Below, piece by piece: positions 15,713 to 21,436 of a stretch of 21,436 bases of DNA; within the stretch, counting starts at the first letter, position 1; each line of letters begins with the position of its first letter. Both the position numbers and the translations under genes were made by a program. The notes below the pieces were generated by a model that saw only the letters and a list, made by a program, of their open reading frames with translations, made no database searches and had not been told where the DNA came from. The stretch lies in NCBI GenBank assembly GCA_947074165.1, contig CAMTOT010000008.1, forward strand, positions 1-21,436, in the 5' to 3' direction. Origin of the DNA: an uncultured Bacteroidales bacterium. GTDB lineage: Bacteria > Bacteroidota > Bacteroidia > Bacteroidales > JAUNSR01.

Positions 15713-18565
15713 TTAAAATCTATAACCTAAGTTAAGGAATAGATTGAATCCCTGAGCATAATAATATTTGCTTGGAAATTTATTGATATTATTTGTGTCA
15801 ATAGCCTTGTCTGACAATGGCAGACGACCCTGCTGGAATCCGCCTGTAACCATTTTTTTGTTATTAAGGATATTGTTGCAGCTTAGGTTGATATTAAGAG
15901 ACTGCGATCTGTTATTTAAATAAATGATTTTACCTAAAGATACGTCTACAAGGAAACCGTTATTTAATTTTTCCTGAGTATACAGGCTTCTGATATCATC
16001 AAACAAAGAAAGTTTTTCTTCATTAGTGATTGTCGAGTTGTTGTAGATCGAATTAACTGCTGAAACATATTTATTTACGGCAGATTGTGTAAGTCGGCTT
16101 GGCGCAAAGTCAAGATAGTTTTTATCAAAGTATGAAGCTTTGATCTCTGCAAACCACATTTTAGAGTGTCTGTAGTTAAGCGAGATACTTGTTGCGATCT
16201 GAGGTCCTGAATTAGCGTATCTGCCTTTTGTATAAACTGTTTCTTCAAGAGACTGCAGACTGCCTGCTTCCTCTTCAAGAGAACCGTTCTCAGAGCTCAT
16301 AACACCTCTTGCATTGTTAGTGTATCTGTAGTCTCCCCAGCTACCGGCGATAGTTGTCGAGAATGATCCGTTGATTTTTATTGTCGCTGCTGCTTCGATA
16401 CCCTGGAATTTTTTATCAATTTCTGTCAATGACTGATTGATAAATGTCTGATATGTATCATCGTAGTATCCGTTCAGTTCTGATCCATCTTTAAAATATG
16501 TCTGGAACGCGCTGATACGACCTTTCACTCTGCGATAGTTAAATTCATAATTAACGTCATAAGAAAGAATCTTTTCAGATACAAGACCATCTATTTGAGT
16601 GTCTTTGATACGAGGTGATATATATGAGTTGTTTGCAAGCGGAGCCCGTGTTTCAGCTACCGCATTGATATAAAATCTATTATGTCCGTCTGGTTTGTAA
16701 GCGAAACCTGCTTTTACAGAAGGATCAATAAACTCAGATTTTTTACCTTTCCCGTATGATACTTCATTGAAATATTCCGCACGACCGTTTCTCATTTTAC
16801 CCTCTCTCTGGAAACCGTAATATGTCCCTTTTAGAGCGTAGAATGCCTCAATATTTCTTGTTTTCCATTCAGACTGATAGAATGCTGTAATTTTATTGAT
16901 GTGCATATCATAGTTATATCCGAATTTGTCACCAACGCCGATTACACGGTTTGGATTGTTTAGGTCATTCTGGATAATATTGTCATTTGAAGGGAAATCT
17001 CTTTCAGAGAACTGGTCAATGTCAATCCATTGATTAGCGCCAAGCAAATCACTCATAGTTTTGTAGTGCATGCCGCGGCTGTATTTAGCCTCAATTCCTG
17101 CCGTATGTTTTAGACTTTCGCTTACCTGTCCGCTGTAAGTTACATTAAATGATGTCTCGAACAGGTCGTTATGACGCTCCTCAAGTGCATATTTAGCTGA
17201 GCCTGTCGGGTTATCCGCGTTATTACGGTAGTTGGCCTCATAAAGTGACTGCCAGTCAATCTGTGTCACAGACGCGTCTCCGTTTCTCCATGCATTAGAA
17301 AGAGTGTTGTATTCATTTAGCTTATCTTCATAAATAGGGCTGTCAGGACTTAATGAACCGATATTCATAAATGAAGGCAGGTTGCGGTAATAGTCAGGAC
17401 GCGGATCAGGAGCATTGTAGAATGTAAGAGCCGTCGAGCTGTATCTATTGTAGTGAGAGCCTACACCTACATTAATTTTCTGTTTGTTGTCAATTTTCCA
17501 TTCATAAGAAAGGATCACAGTAGGGTCGTAGCTGTTTACCACGCGTGAATTTCTTTTCTTTCCGTTGTGGTATCCCCAGTAAGGGTTGTAATAAATGCTT
17601 CCTACAAGGTCATAAACCTCCTGAGTAGTAGCACCTTGCTGACCTCTCTCTGTTGGAGCACCAAATGTAATTAATGATAAGCTGTGGTTTCTGTTGAATA
17701 CTTTTTCCGCACCAAGATAGTAACCGAATGAGTTGTAGAATGTTCCGTCCCAAGCTCCTTCATCACTCCATCGGTAGATTAGACCACCGTTGAAAGCCCA
17801 ACCGTTTGCCATCAGGCCAGAAGCGGCTGTTACCATACCTCTCAGTACGTATGATCTGTTTGTAGCACCGATATTAACATTCGCCCCTTTAGCAAAACCG
17901 CTTGCGCGAGTGATAATATTTGTCGAACCGCCAAGATCCCCATAGCTAAACATACCCGCGTCAGAATATAGCGTAATATCTTTGTTTTTAAATAAAGAGT
18001 TAAGACCACCTAACATAGAGTAGTTAAAACGACCTCTTTCAGAGTCGTTAAAATTAACTCCGTTGATGTACGTTGATGAGTACTCCTGTCCGTATCCGCG
18101 AAGGCTATAACGCATTGCGCTGAAGTTAAAGCTGGCTGCTTTAAGAAATACGTCATCTGAGGCATTTCCTAATGTTCCGATTGTCTGATTTGAACCATCT
18201 TCATCGTTGATCTGAGATTCGTCTACGAATAGCATATCGCCACTGGTAGTATTACCATCTAAACGCATTTTTATGGTCCCGATTTTTCTCGTTTCTCCCT
18301 GATTTGCAATTAGTGTGATAGCGGCATCTTCATATCCGTCTTTAATAAAATCAAGAATGGCAGCATCTATGCCATCTTTTCTGATAATGAACTCACCATT
18401 AACGTTGCTTGTAGCGTATACGTTATGGTCTCTCATAATGACATGCACTCCGGAAATTGGCGTTCCGGTAGCGTCATCGATAATATTCCCGCTAAAGCCT
18501 GATGTCTGCGCATAGGCAGATAATGTGATAAATAGCGTTAGGAATAAGCACAATTTCTGTCTCAT
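15713..18565 (-). CDS. TonB-dependent outer-membrane receptor with carboxypeptidase-like N-domain
   Basis: A 950-residue outer-membrane transporter. Residues 1-19 are a Sec signal peptide (cleavage before QTSGF). Residues 22-103 form a carboxypeptidase-D regulatory-like beta-sandwich (FSGNIIDDATGTPISGVHVI). A short acidic stretch, SGDMLFVDESQ (108-118), may be the TonB box. The plug runs about 125-222 (RYSLRGYGQEYSSTYINGV and GDLGGSTNIITR). The rest is a beta-barrel rich in Tyr, Asn and Gly, ending NLFLNLGYRF with the C-terminal Phe needed for Bam assembly. It resembles general TonB receptors more than SusC, and no SusD homologue is encoded nearby. It is the first gene of a four-gene minus-strand operon with two lipoproteins and a nuclease. 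The substrate is inferred from that context: nucleic acid or its digestion products. Confidence 0.93.
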   Translation of the reverse strand: MRQKLCLFLTLFITLSAYAQTSGFSGNIIDDATGTPISGVHVIMRDHNVYATSNVNGEFIIRKDGIDAAILDFIKDGYEDAAITLIANQGETRKIGTIKMRLDGNTTSGDMLFVDESQINDEDGSNQTIGTLGNASDDVFLKAASFNFSAMRYSLRGYGQEYSSTYINGVNFNDSERGRFNYSMLGGLNSLFKNKDITLYSDAGMFSYGDLGGSTNIITRASGFAKGANVNIGATNRSYVLRGMVTAASGLMANGWAFNGGLIYRWSDEGAWDGTFYNSFGYYLGAEKVFNRNHSLSLITFGAPTERGQQGATTQEVYDLVGSIYYNPYWGYHNGKKRNSRVVNSYDPTVILSYEWKIDNKQKINVGVGSHYNRYSSTALTFYNAPDPRPDYYRNLPSFMNIGSLSPDSPIYEDKLNEYNTLSNAWRNGDASVTQIDWQSLYEANYRNNADNPTGSAKYALEERHNDLFETSFNVTYSGQVSESLKHTAGIEAKYSRGMHYKTMSDLLGANQWIDIDQFSERDFPSNDNIIQNDLNNPNRVIGVGDKFGYNYDMHINKITAFYQSEWKTRNIEAFYALKGTYYGFQREGKMRNGRAEYFNEVSYGKGKKSEFIDPSVKAGFAYKPDGHNRFYINAVAETRAPLANNSYISPRIKDTQIDGLVSEKILSYDVNYEFNYRRVKGRISAFQTYFKDGSELNGYYDDTYQTFINQSLTEIDKKFQGIEAAATIKINGSFSTTIAGSWGDYRYTNNARGVMSSENGSLEEEAGSLQSLEETVYTKGRYANSGPQIATSISLNYRHSKMWFAEIKASYFDKNYLDFAPSRLTQSAVNKYVSAVNSIYNNSTITNEEKLSLFDDIRSLYTQEKLNNGFLVDVSLGKIIYLNNRSQSLNINLSCNNILNNKKMVTGGFQQGRLPLSDKAIDTNNINKFPSKYYYAQGFNLFLNLGYRF

Positions 18566-18810
18566 TAAATATTAAATAAATTGATACTAATTATTAGATT
18601 TTGACAAATGTATGGATAATTATTCACCAAATTAATTTTAAAATATTAAAAATCAGCTATGATATATAATGTACATATTATATAACACTTTTTAGAATAT
18701 TTATAGATAATAAATATGAACACAATGATTAACCTATGAATTTTTTTGCACTTTTGCAGAATAATATAACTATGCTATTGTTCCGTAATTCCGGAAAATC
18801 ACAAATTGAT
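18566..18810. promoter_or_regulatory. AT-rich divergent promoter region of the nuclease locus
   Basis: These 245 nt separate the TonB receptor (minus) from the exported phosphoesterase-fold enzyme (plus). For the receptor, TACATTTG lies on the minus strand at 18612-18605, 39 nt before its ATG; a TTG at 18630-18628 is closer than the preferred 19-21 bp. For the plus gene, CACTTTTG (18749-18756) matches TAnnTTTG with one mismatch, 54 nt before ATG 18811. No operator or strong inverted repeat is evident. The two genes could be co-regulated from here. Confidence 0.5.
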
Positions 18811-19818
18811 ATGAAAAAAATATTTATCACATTTTCTATGCTTCTGGCCGTGACGCTGGCCTTCGCTCAGGGTAATAAGGTAGCCGTATATAAAGTTGGC
18901 TTTTATAATCTTGAGAATCTTTTTGATACGATTAATAATAACGCTCAGTATGATCTTGAATTTTCGCCAAAAGGAGCGCGCCAATGGAACTCTGTGAGAT
19001 ATTGGCAGAAACAAGAAAACATGGCTATGACAATTAAAGATATGGGAGTAGATATACTTGGGGTATCTGAAATCGAAAACCGCTCTGTACTTGAGGATCT
19101 TGTTAATATGTCTGATCTTAAATCTTTAGGCTATAATATAGTACATTATGATTCGCCTGATAAACGAGGGGTAGATGTAGGTCTTCTTTACAATCCGAAA
19201 AGATTCAGAGTTCTTTGTTCGGCTTCTCATCGCTTGTTTATTCCGGAGAAACCTGATTTTAAGACTCGTGACCAGCTTGTAGTAACCGGGCTTTTGGGTG
19301 GAGAGAAAGTGAGTGTTATTGTCAATCACTGGCCTTCACGCCTTGGGGGAGAGGAAAAGTCAAGCCCAATGAGAGAGGCTGCGGCGGCATTGTCAAGACA
19401 TATTGCTGATTCAGTTCTTGCGCAGGATCCTTCTACTGCTATTATAATTATGGGAGATATGAATGATGATCCGACAAATAAAAGCTGTAAAGATGTATTG
19501 GGTGCAAAACGTCGTCAGAAAGATGTTGCGGAAGGTGGCTACTTTAATACAATGTGGCCTATTTTTGATAAAGGAATCGGGACTCTTGCTTATCAGGGAC
19601 AGTGGAATCTGTTTGATCAGATTATAATATCAGAGAACCTTCTTCATGATAAAACAAATAAACTGAAATTCTGGAAGGCAGAAGTATTTAATAAAGATTA
19701 TCTGATTAATCAGGAGGGTAGCTACAAAGGTTATCCTAAAAGAACATTTGCGGGCGGGGTTTTCCTTAACGGGTATAGTGATCACTTCCCGACACTGATT
19801 TATATTACTAAGAAATAA
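18811..19818 (+). CDS. Exported endonuclease/exonuclease/phosphatase (EEP) family enzyme
   Basis: I place the start at ATG 18811 (MKKIFITFSMLLAV, a clean signal peptide ending AFAQ), 335 residues; the open frame extends to 18736, but those 25 codons overlap the putative promoter. The mature enzyme shows the DNase I/EEP-fold motifs in order: FYNLENLFD (31-39), VSEIEN (85-90), DKRGVDVGLLY (117-127), NHWPSR (172-177, His173), MGDMNDDP (214-221) and SDHFP (323-327). All catalytic positions appear present, so it should be active on a phosphodiester or phosphomonoester. No lipobox, so it is probably periplasmic or released. Position opposite the TonB receptor suggests it works on nucleic acid with the endonuclease I of the same locus. 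Close relatives are often annotated simply as endonucleases; a lipid-phosphate substrate cannot be excluded. Confidence 0.92.
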   Translation: MKKIFITFSMLLAVTLAFAQGNKVAVYKVGFYNLENLFDTINNNAQYDLEFSPKGARQWNSVRYWQKQENMAMTIKDMGVDILGVSEIENRSVLEDLVNMSDLKSLGYNIVHYDSPDKRGVDVGLLYNPKRFRVLCSASHRLFIPEKPDFKTRDQLVVTGLLGGEKVSVIVNHWPSRLGGEEKSSPMREAAAALSRHIADSVLAQDPSTAIIIMGDMNDDPTNKSCKDVLGAKRRQKDVAEGGYFNTMWPIFDKGIGTLAYQGQWNLFDQIIISENLLHDKTNKLKFWKAEVFNKDYLINQEGSYKGYPKRTFAGGVFLNGYSDHFPTLIYITKK

Positions 19819-19843
19819 TATCGATACCGATAAAGTATATTGG

Positions 19844-19876
19844 GGCTGTCTAACAAGTTTAGTCAGCCTCTTTTTT
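19844..19876 (+). terminator. Terminator of the exported EEP gene (left end of repeat B)
   Basis: GGCTGTCTAA (19844-19853) pairs with TTAGTCAGCC (19859-19868), a 10-bp stem with one T-T mismatch and a 5-nt loop, followed by a T-rich tract (19869-19876). It begins 25 nt after the stop at 19818. Confidence 0.75.
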
Positions 19877-19916
19877 ATGCGAAAAATGGAGTATACCAAT
19901 CCATTCTCAAGAATCT

Positions 19917-20056
19917 CCCAACCAATAGTATATATGAATCAACGGTTGCTCGTTTGTGCAACGGCTGATTCCGACTTTGGAATCAACGGATTCCAAAGCC
20001 GGAAACGCCTGTTGCCGATATCGGCAACCGCTGTTGCACATAAAGGTTTGGTTAGG
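19917..20056. repeat. Nested inverted repeats forming a branched (cruciform-like) structure
   Basis: From outside in: CCCAACCAA (19917-19925) pairs with TTGGTTAGG (20048-20056), one mismatch; TGTGCAACGGC (19955-19965) pairs with GCTGTTGCACA (20030-20040), with one G-T pair; inside these are two hairpins. The first is a 16-bp stem, 19969-19984 with 19989-20004, loop AACG, one mismatch. The second is an 18-nt perfect palindrome, GTTGCCGATATCGGCAAC (20011-20028). Confidence 0.8.
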
Positions 20057-20104
20057 ATATTTTTGATTTACCTCCCATAAACATCGGATGAAAGAGTAAT
20101 AACA

Positions 20105-20142
20105 CAAAAAAGGCCGTCTAACATTTTATTGTTAGACGGCCT
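20105..20142 (-). terminator. Terminator of the aldolase gene (right end of repeat B)
   Basis: AGGCCGTCTAACA (20111-20123) and TGTTAGACGGCCT (20130-20142) form a perfect 13-bp stem with a 6-nt loop. On the minus strand a run of T follows (20111-20106). It lies 28 nt after the aldolase stop. Confidence 0.9.
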
Positions 20143-20170
20143 CATTTTGTATATTGTAATATTCTTTTTA

Positions 20171-21169
20171 TTACTCAGCTTTACCTGCGCTACCCAATAC
20201 GTCAACGATTTTGTGAACGTATAGTTTTTTCATGTTTTCGCGAGCAGGTCCAAGATATTTACGAGGATCAAACTCAGCAGGGTTCTCTGCCAATGCTTTG
20301 CGTACAGCAGCTGTAAGTGCAAGACGGCTGTCAGAGTCGATGTTGATTTTGCATACTGCTGATTCTGCAGCGTGACGAAGTTCTGACTCAGGGATACCGA
20401 TAGCATCTTTAATAGCGCCGCCAAATTTGTTGATTGTAGCAACCTCGTCCTGTGGAACTGAAGAAGCACCGTGAAGCACGATAGGGAAACCAGGAAGTTC
20501 TTTTTCAATCTCTTCAAGGATATTGAATGCCAATGGCGGTGGAACAAGTACGCCTTCAGCGTTCTTAGTACACTGCTCTGGTTTGAATTTGTTAGCACCG
20601 TGAGAAGTACCGATAGAAATAGCTAGTGAATCACAACCTGTTTTAGTTACGAAATCAACTACTTCATTTGGTTCTGTATATGTATGGTGTTCTGAGCTTA
20701 CTTCGTCTTCTACACCTGCAAGTACACCAAGTTCGCCTTCTACAGTTACGTCAAACTGATGAGCGTAATCAACTACTTTTTTAGTAAGAGCTACGTTTTC
20801 ATCATATGAAAGGTGAGATCCGTCGATCATCACAGAAGAGAATCCATTGTCGATACAGCTTTTGCAAGTCTCGAATGAATCACCATGGTCAAGGTGAAGT
20901 ACGATTTCCGGTTTTTCCCAACCAAGTTCTTTTGCATAAGCAACAGCTCCTTCTGCCATATAGCGAAGTAGAGTACCGTTAGCGTAATTACGGGCACCTT
21001 TAGAAACCTGAAGGATTACCGGTGATTTTGTTTCAGAAGCAGCCTGGATAATTGCCTGAAGCTGTTCCATATTGTTGAAGTTGAAAGCAGGAATTGCATA
21101 GCCTCCTTTGATTGCTTTTGCAAACATCTCTCTTGTGTTTACCAAGCCTAAATCTTTGTAGTTAACCAT
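20171..21169 (-). CDS. fba: Class II fructose-1,6-bisphosphate aldolase
   Basis: This zinc-dependent cytoplasmic enzyme interconverts fructose-1,6-bisphosphate with dihydroxyacetone phosphate and glyceraldehyde-3-phosphate in glycolysis and gluconeogenesis. The 332-residue product is full length for the family. Motifs: YAIPAFNFNNMEQL (24-37), VLHLDHGD (90-97; Asp94 catalytic, His95 a zinc ligand), VMIDGSHLSYDEN (113-125), VEGELG (143-148), SIGTSHG and VLHGASS (the later His ligands and phosphate site). ATG at 21169 fits the family start. It has its own -7 element upstream and a strong hairpin downstream, so it is probably monocistronic. Codon use resembles that of a well expressed gene. Confidence 0.97.
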   Translation of the reverse strand: MVNYKDLGLVNTREMFAKAIKGGYAIPAFNFNNMEQLQAIIQAASETKSPVILQVSKGARNYANGTLLRYMAEGAVAYAKELGWEKPEIVLHLDHGDSFETCKSCIDNGFSSVMIDGSHLSYDENVALTKKVVDYAHQFDVTVEGELGVLAGVEDEVSSEHHTYTEPNEVVDFVTKTGCDSLAISIGTSHGANKFKPEQCTKNAEGVLVPPPLAFNILEEIEKELPGFPIVLHGASSVPQDEVATINKFGGAIKDAIGIPESELRHAAESAVCKINIDSDSRLALTAAVRKALAENPAEFDPRKYLGPARENMKKLYVHKIVDVLGSAGKAE

Positions 21170-21205
21170 TGTATATTAAACTTTACATAAATAATAAAAC
21201 TGACG

Positions 21206-21213
21206 CAAAGATA
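21206..21213 (-). promoter_or_regulatory. Candidate -7 element of the aldolase gene
   Basis: On the minus strand TATCTTTG matches TAnnTTTG, 36 nt before ATG 21169. A TTCG (21234-21231) 17 bp upstream is a weak -33 candidate. Confidence 0.55.
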
Positions 21214-21330
21214 ACCATTTGTAAATAAACCGAATCGACTTTTTTATTCAAAATTTCACAATTAATCGGTCCAAATGAAAGAAATTTTCACATATTGCAA
21301 AGCGGACTTTACAATATCAATTTTTTTGTT

Positions 21331-21418
21331 CTATCTAAGTTTTAAGGGATCAACATCTATACGGTTGCTGTCATTTATTTTAATTATAATCTCTAACATA
21401 ATCTCCGGTATAATCTTT
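21331..21418 (-). CDS. Possible C-terminal end of an unidentified gene (partial)
   Basis: On the minus strand the last genomic bases before the right adapter read as about 28 open codons ending at TAG (21333-21331): KIIPEIMLEIIIKINDSNR followed by IDVDPLKLR. The composition looks like a protein end rather than random AT-rich sequence, but it is too short to identify and could be chance. If real, a gene lies upstream of the aldolase gene, with 97 nt between its stop and the aldolase -7 element at 21213. The other frames in 21214-21418 show nothing. Confidence 0.35.
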
Positions 21419-21436
21419 AGATCGGAAGCGCACACG
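21419..21436 (+). other. Illumina TruSeq adapter (contamination), right end
   Basis: AGATCGGAAGCGCACACG matches the start of the TruSeq adapter AGATCGGAAGAGCACACG in 17 of 18 bases (A to C at 21429). It is the read-through counterpart of the adapter at the left end and is not genomic. Confidence 0.93.

Larger units (their letters stand above)
19842..20142. repeat. Intergenic repeat, copy B (long form, 301 bp, MITE-like)
   Basis: This element fills most of the 352-nt convergent gap between the exported EEP gene and the aldolase gene. Its ends are inverted repeats: left GGGGCTGTCTAACAA, and right, read inwards from the other strand, GAGGCCGTCTAACAA, with two mismatches in 15. ATT flanks both sides (19839-19841 and 20144-20146 if the right end is taken at 20143), a possible 3-bp target duplication. 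Left and right ends match copy A at 11042-11170. Between them lie nested inverted repeats (19917-20056). It has no ORF of its own worth calling. A small non-autonomous transposon is the simplest reading. Confidence 0.65.

Noticed and set aside
14705..18565. Classical SusC/SusD polysaccharide utilisation locus
   Set aside because: The receptor lacks typical SusC features, DUF5689 takes the place of SusD, and no glycan-active enzyme is encoded in the window.
18736..18810. N-terminal extension of the exported EEP gene
   Set aside because: The 25 extra residues precede a perfect signal peptide starting at 18811 and overlap a putative promoter.
19877..20107. Two 66-67 codon ORFs within repeat copy B
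   Set aside because: They overlap the nested inverted repeats on both strands, resemble no protein, and arise from the palindromic sequence.
11134..20142. Similar hairpins at three sites as a CRISPR or tRNA cluster
   Set aside because: They are single hairpins far apart next to gene stops, with no spacer-repeat array; no tRNA cloverleaf with anticodon and CCA end was found.

Overview
The window is a fragment of a Bacteroidales chromosome (phylum Bacteroidota), probably a metagenome or draft-genome contig. The evidence is low GC content, several Bacteroides-type promoters (TAnnTTTG, sometimes with an upstream TTTG or TTG) and families largely confined to the group: Lnb/DUF4105, DUF3256, DUF5689, the alternative GlmU family and an H1-like histone. 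Genus cannot be set from the sequence. Both ends are Illumina adapter rather than genome (1-48 and 21419-21436), so the contig runs adapter to adapter.

Layout. (a) 49-6082, minus strand: lnb-like lipoprotein N-acyltransferase, then a degenerate PafA-type alkaline phosphatase overlapping it by 4 nt, then secA, which is cut by the adapter near its C-terminus. (b) 6145-6493, minus: a 58-residue histone H1-like gene, too short for ordinary ORF cutoffs, with its own promoter and terminator. (c) 6514-9702, plus: an M15/VanY-like lipoprotein, truA (GTG start), an EamA transporter and a DUF3256 protein. (d) 9725-10921, minus: a GlmU-like sugar nucleotidyltransferase/acyltransferase, convergent with c. 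(e) 11042-11450: an intergenic repeat (copy A) whose hairpin terminates rpmE (L31, Cys-free type). (f) 11579-18565, minus, plus divergent 18811-19818: TonB-dependent receptor, DUF5689 lipoprotein, modular DUF6359/Ig-like lipoprotein, endonuclease I lipoprotein and, across a divergent promoter region, an exported endonuclease/exonuclease/phosphatase-fold enzyme. (g) 19842-20142: copy B of the repeat, longer and strongly structured. (h) 20171-21169, minus: class II fructose-bisphosphate aldolase, then possibly the last codons of another minus-strand gene cut by the right adapter.

The most interesting unit is f. It is built like a Sus locus (outer-membrane TonB receptor, surface lipoproteins, secreted depolymerase), but the enzymes are nucleases and there is no SusD. 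It reads as a system for capturing and digesting extracellular DNA or RNA. Two other points deserve attention: the phosphatase-like protein coupled to lnb has lost nearly every metal and catalytic residue, and two copies of a terminator-bearing, MITE-like repeat bracket the rpmE/nuclease segment.
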